Source of the DNA: Chloroflexota bacterium | GTDB lineage: Bacteria > Chloroflexota > UBA11872 > UBA12225 > JAJDUF01 | Assembly: GCA_022824545.1 (NCBI GenBank) | Contig: JAJDZR010000117.1 | Coordinates: 1 to 51,661 of the forward strand | Reading direction: 5' to 3' | Length of the DNA: 51,661 bases | In this document: in pieces, positions 32,820 through 41,471 of the stretch | How positions within the stretch are numbered: the first letter of the stretch is position 1 | Layout: every line of letters starts with the position of its first letter | Made by a program: the position numbers and the translations under genes | Notes under the pieces: model-generated | Databases searched by the model: none | Told to the model about the DNA's origin: nothing | Seen by the model: only the letters and a program-made list of their open reading frames with translations

Positions 32820-34049
32820 TCAATTGTCGTAGATTTGCACGACGTTGTAGACCGTATCGCGCTGCACCGGGATGCGGCCCGCCTGGCGGATGCGCCGTAG
32901 CAGGTCGTCCTGGGAGACTTCGTGCGGTGTCTCGGCGCCGGCCATGTGGTAGATGCGCTCCTCCACGACGGTACCGTCGAGGTCGTCCACGCCGAAGTGG
33001 AGCGACAGCTGCGCCAACGGCAGCCCCAGCATGATCCAATAGGCCTTCATATGGTCGAAGTTGTCGAGCAGCAGCCGACTGACCGTAAACACCTTGAGGC
33101 TCTCATACGGTGTTGCCATCGGCAGGTGCGACATCAGATTGTGCTCGTTGTGGAACCGCAGCGGGATGAAGACCTGGAAGCCGCCCGTCTCGTCCTGCAA
33201 GTCCCGCAGCCGCAACACGTGGTCAATCCGCTCCTCGGGCGTTTCGATGTGCCCATAGAGCATCGTCGAGTTGGTACGCAGACCCATGCCGTGTGCAATG
33301 CGATGGATTTCCAGCCAATCCTCGGCGGTGGACTTATAGCCGCAGATGCGCCGGCGCACGCGCGGAGCGAATATCTCGGCGCCGCCGCCCGGCAACGAGC
33401 CGAGTCCCGCCTCGACGCACTGCCGCAGCACCTCCTCATAGGACAGGCCGGTGATCCGCGCAAACCACCAGATTTCGACGGCCGTAAACGCCTTCAGGTG
33501 TACGTCCGGCAGGGCCGCTTGCAGCCGGCGCAGCGCCTCCAGGTAGTAATCGAAGTCCAGCTCGGGGTGCAGCCCATTGACGATGTGTAGCTCGGTGATC
33601 CCCTTCGGCGCGGCCGAGACGGCCGTGCTCACGATCTCGTCGTGGGTCATCGTATAGCCGCCCTCCTTGCCAACGCTGCGTCGGAAGGAGCAGAAGTGGC
33701 AATATGCCTTGCAGATATTCGTCAGGTTGATGTGGCGGTTGATATTGAAGTAGACGTGATCGCCCGACTTCCGGCGCTGGACAAAGCGGGCCAGCTGCCC
33801 CAGCCACGGGAGGTCGTCACAGGCGTAGAGTGCCAGCCCGTCCTCGGCCGACAGCCGCTCGCCGGCATGTACCTTGCGTTCGATGTCTCCCAGCGTGGCT
33901 GCGCTAGGCTTAGGCAGCGACGTTTCCGGTGCTTGCAGCCCGACCAACCCGGTTGGATTGACTAACCCGGTCGCCCGCCGCGGCCCGGGGCCTCGGCGCC
34001 GCTTGGCCCGGCGCGGTGGAGCCGTGATGGTGGGTGCCGTTGTTGCCAT
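32820..34049 (-). CDS. mqnE: Aminofutalosine synthase MqnE (radical SAM)
   Basis: A 409-residue radical-SAM enzyme that joins 3-enolpyruvylbenzoate and SAM to give aminofutalosine. The cluster motif is C113-x3-C117-x2-C120 (NICKAYCHFCSFRR), followed by GYTMTHDEI, ELHIVNGLHPELDFDYY, the MqnE-type LKAFTAVEIWWFA and GSLPGGGAEIF, TMLYGHIETPEERI, and TGGFQVFIPLRFH. The end IPVQRDTVYNVVQIY is typical. An N-terminal extension of about 50 residues rich in Arg, Pro and Thr precedes the family core. Start ATG with AGGAGG ten bases upstream. It heads the operon; a TATACT -10 lies about 90 bp upstream. Confidence 0.92.
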   Translation of the reverse strand: MATTAPTITAPPRRAKRRRGPGPRRATGLVNPTGLVGLQAPETSLPKPSAATLGDIERKVHAGERLSAEDGLALYACDDLPWLGQLARFVQRRKSGDHVYFNINRHINLTNICKAYCHFCSFRRSVGKEGGYTMTHDEIVSTAVSAAPKGITELHIVNGLHPELDFDYYLEALRRLQAALPDVHLKAFTAVEIWWFARITGLSYEEVLRQCVEAGLGSLPGGGAEIFAPRVRRRICGYKSTAEDWLEIHRIAHGMGLRTNSTMLYGHIETPEERIDHVLRLRDLQDETGGFQVFIPLRFHNEHNLMSHLPMATPYESLKVFTVSRLLLDNFDHMKAYWIMLGLPLAQLSLHFGVDDLDGTVVEERIYHMAGAETPHEVSQDDLLRRIRQAGRIPVQRDTVYNVVQIYDN

Positions 34050-34138
34050 CGAGCGTCATCCTCCTGCGGCACGTTGCGGCCCGGCGCGCCTGCCCTGCTG
34101 GCGTCGGGCGAGGGGCGGTACACGCATCCGCACTCCGA

Positions 34139-34144
34139 GTATAG
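34139..34144 (-). promoter_or_regulatory. Candidate -10 element for the menaquinone operon
   Basis: TATACT on the minus strand, about 90 bp upstream of the mqnE ATG. The region 17 bases further up reads TGTGCA, a poor -35. Confidence 0.38.
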
Positions 34145-34271
34145 TAGACCATCTCCCTGCTGCACAGTGCCGGCCGCGCTTGAAACGGCTGATGCCCTGA
34201 GAACTGCATCGGCTACACTTTGCCGGTGGGACATGGCGCCGGGGCGCGCTCGTGAGGTAGACTGGACAGCC

Positions 34272-35751
34272 ATGAAGCGTCAAGCGGTATTGGTCGTCTT
34301 CTTTTTGGCGCTTTTCCTCGCCGCCTGTGACCTCCCCTTGGGGATCGGCTCGACTGCCGAACCGACGGCAACCGCTCCTGCGCCACCGCCACCGCCACCC
34401 ACGCGGGCAGCGCCAGCGCCGACGGCCACGCAGCCACCGCCACCGGCAGCCCCGACCGTGCCCCCGACCGCGGTAGTCACCGTTGTCTCTTCGTTTCCTA
34501 CCTCAACGCCGGTCTCCTCCAGCGCGGTGGCCACGGCGGTAGCCAGGGCCAAGGCCGCGGCTACGGGTACGGCGCTGGCGAGGGCCGGAGCAGCGCCCAC
34601 GACTACGCCCGCGACACCCGTGACCACGGCGGATGTCATCTATGTCGGCAATACCGGCGGCATTGGCGTCTTTCTACGCAGGACGCCCCAGGCTGCGGAT
34701 CGGCTGAAGGCGTACCCGGACAACACGCGCCTCGCCGTCATCGGCCCCGACGTAGGTGCCGAGGGTCGTATCTGGCGGCACGTGCGTGCCCCCGACGGGG
34801 TAGAGGGCTATGTGCCGGCCCAGTACACGTCGGGGCAGCCGGTTCCCACGGTCACGCCGGCGCCAACCCCACAGACTGCCGCAGCGACGCCCACCCCTGC
34901 CCCGGCCACGCCGACGACGTACCGCGATGCCACGGTTACCAACGTTGTGAACGGTGAGTTGGTGGAGGTGTCGCTGCCGAGTGGGGCCACGCGCGTGCGG
35001 CTGATCGGTATTGACGCGCCGGAGGTCGTTGGCCCCGGTGAGCCATTCCAGTGTTATGGCGCCGAGGCCACCAGTCGTGCCGGCGAGCTACTTGCCGGTC
35101 AGCCGGTGCGCTTGGAAGTGGACGCGAGCCAAGGGGAGCGCGATGCCGCCGGGAATCTGCTCGCCTACGTGTGGCTGCTGGACGGTAGCATGTACAACGC
35201 CCGGATGATTGCGGAAGGCTTCGCCCTCGAACGGTCCGGCGCCGCGGCCTACCGCTGGCAGGGGCAGTTCCAGGCCGCCGAGTTGCAGGCGCGTAGCCAG
35301 CAGTTGGGCCTCTGGCATCCCGGTAGCTGCACCGGGGAGGTCCCGACACCGACGCCGGTCGCGCCGCCACCAACCCCGACGCCTCCCCCGGCCCCGACTC
35401 TGGCGGTCTCTCCGCTGACCTTGTCACCGGAACAGCGAGCAGCGCCGGTAGAGGCGATCAAGCAGCAACCGGAAGTCCGCGATGCGGTTGTCAACCAAGG
35501 TGAAGGGCGACGCTTGAGCTTGGTAGTGACCGTGACCCCCGGCACAAGCGAGACGCGCGGACGAGAGCTTGGTGTCAGCTTTATACGGCTGGTCAAGGAT
35601 ATCGGGCCGGATGACGCCCCCCCCGCCCAATGGTATTGGGGCCGGCCGCCATACGTACTTGATACGGGTGCTTGACAGTGATGGGAAGCTTGTTGCCTTG
35701 GGGGAGAAGAGGTGGGATCGGCCGGACATGACCTGGGTCCGCGTGGGCTGA
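34272..35751 (+). pseudogene. Lipoprotein with SH3-like and staphylococcal-nuclease-like domains, frame broken at a C8 tract
   Basis: A lipoprotein: MKRQAVLVVFFLALFLAAC ends in a lipobox (LAAC), followed by Pro/Thr/Ala-rich linkers, an SH3-like domain (DVIYVGNTGGIGVFLRRTP to GVEGYVPAQYTSG) and a thermonuclease-type domain (VRLIGIDAPEV to LGLWHPGSC). In the nuclease domain, Arg and Glu of the active site are kept, but the site of the third catalytic Arg reads Asn (DAAGNLLAYV). The uninterrupted frame stops at 35675. If one C of the eight at 35617-35624 is skipped, translation continues with GRHTYLIRVLDSDGKLVALG and ends at 35751, giving a coherent C-terminal domain. Either a sequencing error, slippage or natural decay; the product may still be made. 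It acts outside the membrane. Confidence 0.7.
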
Positions 35752-35800
35752 CCCCAGCCTAACTCGTTCCTCGCCCGCCCCGGTTGCTCTACCGGCCGAC

Positions 35801-35809
35801 TGCTAGAAT
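35801..35809 (+). promoter_or_regulatory. Candidate extended -10 promoter for selC
   Basis: TGCTAGAAT, an extended -10 (TG plus TAGAAT), 80 bp upstream of the tRNA. The -35 position (CGGTTG) is weak. The same nine bases occur upstream of tRNA-Ser(GCT). Confidence 0.4.
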
Positions 35810-35889
35810 CGTTGCTGCCCAGCCGCCCGTCAGCCAGCCATACGGCGGCCTCAGGGCAAGTCCAATTCTATCCCGGCAATACCACTTGA

Positions 35890-35987
35890 GGAGGCGCGAC
35901 TGGTCCGGTGACTGGCGCGGTCTTCAAAACCGTAGAACCGGCGCGAGCGCGTCGGTTGGTGGGTTCGACTCCCATGCGCCTCCGCCA
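35890..35987 (+). tRNA. selC: tRNA-Sec (anticodon TCA)
   Basis: A 95-nt selenocysteine tRNA plus encoded CCA. An eight-pair acceptor stem GGAGGCGC/GCGCCTCC, one longer than normal, encloses the molecule. The D arm is the long type (TGGTCCGGTGACTG). The anticodon loop is CTTCAAA with anticodon TCA. A long variable arm (AACCGGCGC...GCGTCGGTT) and GGTTCGACTCCC T-loop complete it. Bacterial tRNA-Sec has an 8+5 acceptor/T stem, as here. SelA, SelB and SelD are not in the window. The gene is flanked by a broken nuclease-like lipoprotein and a flippase-like gene. Confidence 0.95.
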
Positions 35988-36043
35988 TATACGCTCCGCC
36001 GCACGCCAACCGGCTTCCCAGCCCAGGACAGAGATGACGTAGC

Positions 36044-37105
36044 ATGAGTTGGCGTTCTGCCGCCCTGGGACTTGCCATCAGCGCCATCGCCATCTGGCTG
36101 ACGCTACGCAGCGTCAACCCCGATGAAGTGTGGCAGGCATTTCTGGCCGCGAACCTCTGGCTGTTCCTGCCGACGCTGCTGCTCCACCTGCTCAACATCT
36201 TCCTGCGCTCCTGGCGCTGGAAGCTGCTCTTCCTCCCCCAAGACCGGGTCCGCCTGCCCCAAGCCTACGCGGCGACGCACCTGAGCTATCTGTTCAGTTC
36301 GTTCTTGCCGGGACGCTTGGGTGAGTTGATCCGCGGCTTCTTGGTCGTAGAGAGCGAGGCGGTGAGTCCGGGGCGCGCGTTAGGGACGATTTTCGTCGAG
36401 AAGCTGTTGGATATTGCGATGCTCCTCTTGCTGCTCGCCGGCCTCCTCGGTCTCAGTAGCTGGCGCGATTGGTCGCACGCCACCGGTACGCCACTGCCGG
36501 GCTGGGCGGATGCCAACGCCGTTGCGATCCCGGCTTGGGCGCAGGCCGCCGGCGTCACGGCACTCATCATCTTCGGGGCCATCACCGTGGCTTTCATCGT
36601 CATGAGTTGGGCACGCCAGCGGGCCGTGGCCGTGATACGACGGTGGGTGGACCCCTTGCCCTTGCTAGGACGACTGCATCCGTCGCACCTCGTGCAGACG
36701 GCGCTTGGCTCCGCCGATGGCCTGTCTCGACCACCCCTCCTCGCGGCAGTGCTGCTGCTCTCGGTGGTGATGTGGGTGGGCGGCGGCCTCACATTGGCTG
36801 TTGCCGTGTATGCCTACCACCTACCGGTACCGCTCAGTGCGGCATTTCTCCTATTGGTGGTCACGAATCTGGGTATGACCATCCCCTCCGCGCCAGCGTA
36901 TATCGGGGTGTATCACGCCTTATCGGTAACGACTCTCCTCTTGTTCCCGTCCGTCAGCCGCGATCAGGCCTTGAGCTATGCTGTAGCTGTGCATGCGCTC
37001 GCGTTCGGGGGGGTGAGCCTGACCGGCCTGTTCTTCCTCTGGATCGGACACTACCGCCTCGGTGAGTTGATTCGGCGCAGCCGGGCACGTATGCGTATGT
37101 CGTAG
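36044..37105 (+). CDS. Flippase-like integral membrane protein (UPF0104/LPG synthase TM family)
   Basis: A 353-residue membrane protein of the family that includes the transmembrane part of lysylphosphatidylglycerol synthase. Eight or so membrane helices can be picked out. The family segments AYAATHLSYLFSSFLPGRLGELIRGFLV and SPGRALGTIFVEKLLDIAML, the signature of this family, are visible, as is NLGMTIPSAPAYIGVYHAL near the end. Such proteins move lipid-linked precursors across the membrane. It is the first of a three-gene block with a GT39-like enzyme and a methyltransferase. Confidence 0.85.
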   Translation: MSWRSAALGLAISAIAIWLTLRSVNPDEVWQAFLAANLWLFLPTLLLHLLNIFLRSWRWKLLFLPQDRVRLPQAYAATHLSYLFSSFLPGRLGELIRGFLVVESEAVSPGRALGTIFVEKLLDIAMLLLLLAGLLGLSSWRDWSHATGTPLPGWADANAVAIPAWAQAAGVTALIIFGAITVAFIVMSWARQRAVAVIRRWVDPLPLLGRLHPSHLVQTALGSADGLSRPPLLAAVLLLSVVMWVGGGLTLAVAVYAYHLPVPLSAAFLLLVVTNLGMTIPSAPAYIGVYHALSVTTLLLFPSVSRDQALSYAVAVHALAFGGVSLTGLFFLWIGHYRLGELIRRSRARMRMS

Positions 37106-37154
37106 CTGGGTGTGGCACGATCCGCGATACAGCACAAAGTCAGGAACACCGGCG

Positions 37155-39290
37155 ATGACTCGCAGTGCCCAGGCGCCCCTTCTCCGCCAGGGTGGCGCGG
37201 TCCAGTTACCACTGGAGCATCGGCCGACGGGCGCCTCCCGCCGCAGCCTTGTCGTCGTACTCGGTTTCCTGGTCGCCGCCGGTCTCGCGTTGGTCGGACA
37301 GCGTTGGCTATCGGAAGGCACGTACTGGGCCGATGGCGTTGCGCTGCTGGTGGCCGGTGGTGTGCTGCTGCTAATCCTGTTGAGCCGGTCGGGGCCGCTC
37401 GCCGCATCGCTCCTCACGCCCGACGACAATAGGCAGGACGACTCCCGGTTCAAACCGGAGGCCGCCGCCGAGCGGTGGAGCGCCGGGCCGGGGCTGCGGC
37501 GCCTGCTGCTGGGAGTGACCGCGGTGGCGGCGGTGGTCGCTTTCGAGCAGGCCGGGGGCAACCTGTTTCGCCCGCTGGGCGTGGTGGCTTGGGTGCTGGC
37601 GGTCGGCAGCTTTGGCCTGGCCTTCGGCGAATTTCGCCGGTTCGACCCATGCGGCTTACGCTCACGCCTGCGGACAGTGCGCGATGCTTGGCGATCCGGT
37701 CCCCGCATCCGGCTCGCTTGGGAGCTGGCCGCGTTCTTGGCGATCTGGCTGCTCGGCTGCTGCCTGCTCTTCTACCGGCTGCCCGCGGTGCCGGCGGAGA
37801 TGATTAGCGACCACGCCGATAAGCTCCACGATGTCCGGAATATACTCGATGGACGGTACCCGGTCTACTTCGGGGAGTTTGGCGGCAGTGAGGCATCGTA
37901 CTTCTATCTGTCTGCGATACTGGCTGCGGCTGGGCTGGGTCTCACGTTTATCACCCTGAAGATGGGTTCGGCTCTCATCGGCATCTTTGCGATCCCGGCG
38001 ATCTATGCCCTCGCGCGGGTGTGGTTCGGCACCTCCGTGGCCCTCAGCGCGACGTTCCTGCTGGCCGTCTCGCGCTGGTACCTGATCGCCTCGCGGGGCG
38101 GCTTCCGCTATTCCTTTTCGCCGGTGATGGCCGCGCTGACCGGGCTGTTTCTGCTGCGCGCGCTACGCTACCGCCGGCGTAACGACTTCTTACTGCTGGG
38201 CTTCATGCTGGGCGTGGGAATGTACACCTATACCGCCTTCCGGATTATTCCCCTCGCCGTCGTCGCCTGTCTGTGGATTGAGTTGATGCTGGATATTACT
38301 CGCCGCCCGGATGGCTGGGAGCGCGTCCGCCGAACCTTCATCAATGCGCTGCTCGCCGCCATGGTCACCCTGCTTGTCATCCTGCCACTGGGCCGTTTTG
38401 CGCTGGACCATCCCGCTGACTTCTGGCGCCGCAGCGTGACACGGATAGCGAGTGCCGAGCGGCCTCTGCCGGGGCATCCCCTCACGATCTTTCTCGACAA
38501 CGTCAAAAATGCCGGCTTGACGTTCAACTACCGCGGCGATATAGCCTGGGTCCAGAATGTGCCACATGCCCCCATGTTCGACTATGTGACCGGTGCCGGC
38601 TTCTTTCTGGGTGCCATCTACGCCCTCTATCGTCTTCTGGTGCATCGTGAGCGGCTCTACGGGTATCTGCTGATCCTCCTCTTTGTGGCCTTGCTTCCCT
38701 CGGCACTGTCGCTCGCCTTTCCCGCAGAGAACCCCAATACCCCACGCATCAGTATGGCGCTGCCCCTGGCCGTCTTGATCGCGGTGCTCCCCGTCGGCTT
38801 GCTCGTGAGCGCTGTCCGCCGCCTACTGCCACCCGGTGCTGCCGCCGCTGCGCTCACGTTGGCCCTCCTGCCCTTGGGGGCACACGCCGGGCAGCTTAAC
38901 TTCCAGCACTACTTCGTGGATTTCGCACGTTCCTATAAGGTCTCGTCGCAGAACAGCCTGGAAGTAGCACGGGCAATCAGCGGCTTTGCCACCAGTGCCG
39001 GCGACACGCAAGACGCCTGGCTGAAAGTCTGGCCGCACTGGGTAGACACACGGCTCGTGGCAATTCAGATCGGTCAACCGCTCTGGCGCAATCACATAGA
39101 CACTATTGCCACCGCGCGCGAGCACGATACGGCCCCAGGACCACGTCTCTACGTCCTAAGTATCAACGATCACGATTCCCAGGCGGCCCTCGCGCTCTGG
39201 TATCCCCACGCCGTCATCCGCGACCATCTTTCGCCGGTGAGTGGCGAGGTGATCTTCCGCACCTATTTCATTCCACCGGTGCAGCAATGA
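37155..39290 (+). CDS. GT39/PMT-family-like integral membrane glycosyltransferase
   Basis: A large membrane protein (about 711 residues from the ATG at 37155; a GTG at 37110 is possible). It has two N-terminal hydrophobic helices, a charged stretch, then ten or so membrane segments. The first outside loop holds DHADKLHDVRN (about residue 218) with the acidic pair that these enzymes use for sugar transfer from a lipid carrier. YFGEFGGSEASYFYLSA follows. The C-terminal 150 residues form an outer domain. It lies 50 bp after the flippase-like gene and overlaps the methyltransferase by four bases. Exact sugar and acceptor are unknown. Confidence 0.8.
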   Translation: MTRSAQAPLLRQGGAVQLPLEHRPTGASRRSLVVVLGFLVAAGLALVGQRWLSEGTYWADGVALLVAGGVLLLILLSRSGPLAASLLTPDDNRQDDSRFKPEAAAERWSAGPGLRRLLLGVTAVAAVVAFEQAGGNLFRPLGVVAWVLAVGSFGLAFGEFRRFDPCGLRSRLRTVRDAWRSGPRIRLAWELAAFLAIWLLGCCLLFYRLPAVPAEMISDHADKLHDVRNILDGRYPVYFGEFGGSEASYFYLSAILAAAGLGLTFITLKMGSALIGIFAIPAIYALARVWFGTSVALSATFLLAVSRWYLIASRGGFRYSFSPVMAALTGLFLLRALRYRRRNDFLLLGFMLGVGMYTYTAFRIIPLAVVACLWIELMLDITRRPDGWERVRRTFINALLAAMVTLLVILPLGRFALDHPADFWRRSVTRIASAERPLPGHPLTIFLDNVKNAGLTFNYRGDIAWVQNVPHAPMFDYVTGAGFFLGAIYALYRLLVHRERLYGYLLILLFVALLPSALSLAFPAENPNTPRISMALPLAVLIAVLPVGLLVSAVRRLLPPGAAAAALTLALLPLGAHAGQLNFQHYFVDFARSYKVSSQNSLEVARAISGFATSAGDTQDAWLKVWPHWVDTRLVAIQIGQPLWRNHIDTIATAREHDTAPGPRLYVLSINDHDSQAALALWYPHAVIRDHLSPVSGEVIFRTYFIPPVQQ

Positions 39291-40123
39291 CATTGGGCGA
39301 CAGTGTTGATGCACTCAAGGCCGCGGCGCCTCCGGTGGTGGCTGCTCATCTGCGCGAGCTGCCGGTCCACCGGGCCATGATCCGTGCGGTGGAGTGCCTG
39401 ATCATGCGGACCGTGGACCTGCCCCGGCCACTGCTCGACGTGGGCTGCGGCGACGGTCACTTCGGCGCGGTCGCGCTCGCGCCAGCGGGACCGGTCGACT
39501 CCGGGGTTGATCCTAACCTCGCCAGAGTGCGTGAGGCCGCCGCACGCGGCGTGTATCGGCTGCCGTTGGTAGCCAGCGCGACGCAATTGCCCTATGCCGA
39601 CGCGGCGTTCGCGTCGGTCGTGAGCAATTGCGTGCTAGAGCACATCGAGCACCTCGACGAAGCACTCGGCGAGATCGGCCGGGTGCTTCGACCGGGTGGC
39701 CGGCTGGCGATTACCGTTCCCACCCATCGGTTCGCCACGTCGCTGTTCTGGCCGCGTGTCCTGCGGCGGCTCGGCAGCCCCGCTACTGCCGACGCTTACG
39801 GGCGCTGGTTCAACCGCATTTCCGTGCATCATCACACACTCACTCCCGAGGCGTGGACCGCGCGACTGGCAGAGCACGGCCTGGTTGTGGAGCAGCTACG
39901 GGACTATCTCGGCCCCCGCGCGATGGGCTTCTTCGACCTCAGCCACTACTACGGCGCACCCACGTTGCTGACCAAGCGCCTGACCGGGCGGTGGGTATGG
40001 CGGCGCAACGGCCTCACGCTGCCGTGGGAACGATGGATTGCGGCGCGGCTGGTGGACTTCTGTAGCGAGGTGGATCGCGGCGACGGCGCCTACGTGTTCT
40101 GCGTGGCACGACGGGTCGGCTAG
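39287..40123 (+). CDS. SAM-dependent methyltransferase
   Basis: A 278-residue class I methyltransferase: motif I LLDVGCGDGHFG (about 48-59), acidic Asp after the second strand (VDPNLA), SATQLPYADAAFASVVSNCVLEHIEHLDEAL, and LRPGGRLAITVPTH. The C-terminal 90 residues vary from the core family and may bind the substrate. The ATG overlaps the stop of the GT39-like gene (ATGA), showing coupled translation, so it probably modifies a product of that pathway. Convergent with ftsA across a C + B repeat. Confidence 0.87.
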   Translation: MTLGDSVDALKAAAPPVVAAHLRELPVHRAMIRAVECLIMRTVDLPRPLLDVGCGDGHFGAVALAPAGPVDSGVDPNLARVREAAARGVYRLPLVASATQLPYADAAFASVVSNCVLEHIEHLDEALGEIGRVLRPGGRLAITVPTHRFATSLFWPRVLRRLGSPATADAYGRWFNRISVHHHTLTPEAWTARLAEHGLVVEQLRDYLGPRAMGFFDLSHYYGAPTLLTKRLTGRWVWRRNGLTLPWERWIAARLVDFCSEVDRGDGAYVFCVARRVG

Positions 40124-40142
40124 TCGGCCAGTGGCTACTGGT

Positions 40143-40220
40143 CCCCTATGGCCCCCCGCTCCGCCGGGGGACGGCGTGTTCCCTTCCCTGTCGCAACGGG
40201 AGAGGGTTGGGGTGGGGGCT
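40143..40220. repeat. C + B composite repeat between convergent genes
   Basis: CCCTATGGCCCCCCGCTCCG then ACGGCGTGTT, then the B hairpin (CCCTTCCCTGTCGCAACGGG) with a tail whose G tracts are separated by AGA, TT and T. It sits between the stops of the methyltransferase gene and ftsA. Confidence 0.8.
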
Positions 40221-40238
40221 TGCGGGATTGGCGGATGT

Positions 40239-41471
40239 TCAGGGGAAGAAAGCGCGGAGAAAGCGCTGGGTGCGCTCCATCCACGGACCGTAGCGCCGGG
40301 TGACGTAGTGTCGTGGAGGACGGTTGTTCTGGTGGCTGCCCCAGACCAGCAGTCCCAAACCGGTGGCAAACGTGGGGTTCATCAACCGCTCGCTCACCCC
40401 CTCGACCCGGTGGGGCCGCCCTTTGCGTACCGGCATCCCCAGGATGTCCGTAGCCAGCTCGCGGATGCCGCGTTGATCGGCTACCCCGCCGGTCAGGACG
40501 GCCCCACTGCCGATAAGTCCCTGGCATCCGAGGTCGCGTAGCTCGCCCGCCACCAGGCCCAGAATTTCTTCCATGCGAGCTTCGATGATCTCGGCGAGAA
40601 ACTCCTGGGAAACCCGCTGTGGCCGGCTCGACTCGAAGCCCGGTGCCTCCACCGGCTCCAGTCCCGCTACCGCCTCCGGGAGGGTATGGCCATAGATCAG
40701 CTTCAGCCGCTCGGCCACCCCGAACGGCACGTTGAGGCCGATAGCGATGTCATTGGTCACGTTCCGGCCGCCCAGCGGCAGCACCTTGGTGTGCCAGACG
40801 GTGCCATCGAGGTAGACCGCCAAATCCGTCGTACCCCCACCGATGTCCAGCAGGACAACGCCTAGCTGCCGTTCGGACTCGGTCGTAAGCGCTTCCCCGG
40901 AGGCCAACGGCTGCAAGACTAGCTGCTCCGTCTTGACGCCGGCTTTCTCAACACAGTGGATCAGGTTCTGCATGGAGCTGACGGCGCCGGTGACCACGTG
41001 CGCCTCGACTTCAAGCCGCTGGCCGGCCATGCCGCCGGGGTCCTGAATGCCGTCTACACCATCAATCCAGTACCGTCGCGGCTCCGCGTGAATCACCCGG
41101 CGACCGGCCGGTACGGCCAGCGCTTGGGCGGTAATGATGGCACGCTGCACGTCCTCAGCCTGCACCTGGGAGCTATTCCGATGGAGCGCCGTCACACCAC
41201 GGCTGTTCTGCGACTCTATCTGTCCACCCGCGATACTGACGTAAGCGGATCGCACGTTGCGGTTGCACAACTGCTCCAACTCAGCGACGGCGGTGGCGAT
41301 GCATTCGGTCGTAGCGGCCATGTTGGCCACGGCGCCGCGCCGCATCCCGCGCGAGGGGCAGAGACCGGCCCCGAGGACGACGACCGTACCTGTCTCGGTG
41401 ACCTCACCGAGTAAGGCACAGGCTTTTGTTGTCCCGACATCAACAGCCGCGATTAACTGCTGCCGAGGCAC
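40239..41471 (-). CDS. ftsA: Cell division protein FtsA
   Basis: A 410-residue FtsA, the actin-like protein that ties FtsZ filaments to the membrane. The start IAAVDVGTTKACALLGEV is the phosphate-1 loop. LDIGGGTTDLAVY is the phosphate-2 loop, preceded by ASGEALTTESERQLGVV. The C-terminus WMERTQRFLRAFFP is a short amphipathic helix, the membrane-targeting sequence. The GTG at 41471 has GGAGG six bases upstream; the longer frame to 41543 is not needed. ftsZ is not adjacent, unlike in most genomes. A TATAAT promoter is found 145 bases upstream. Confidence 0.92.
   Translation of the reverse strand: MPRQQLIAAVDVGTTKACALLGEVTETGTVVVLGAGLCPSRGMRRGAVANMAATTECIATAVAELEQLCNRNVRSAYVSIAGGQIESQNSRGVTALHRNSSQVQAEDVQRAIITAQALAVPAGRRVIHAEPRRYWIDGVDGIQDPGGMAGQRLEVEAHVVTGAVSSMQNLIHCVEKAGVKTEQLVLQPLASGEALTTESERQLGVVLLDIGGGTTDLAVYLDGTVWHTKVLPLGGRNVTNDIAIGLNVPFGVAERLKLIYGHTLPEAVAGLEPVEAPGFESSRPQRVSQEFLAEIIEARMEEILGLVAGELRDLGCQGLIGSGAVLTGGVADQRGIRELATDILGMPVRKGRPHRVEGVSERLMNPTFATGLGLLVWGSHQNNRPPRHYVTRRYGPWMERTQRFLRAFFP

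Noticed and set aside
35670..35681. Selenocysteine readthrough of the lipoprotein TGA stop
   Set aside because: A second TGA follows one codon later in the same frame, and the natural continuation lies in another frame, so a frameshift explains it better.
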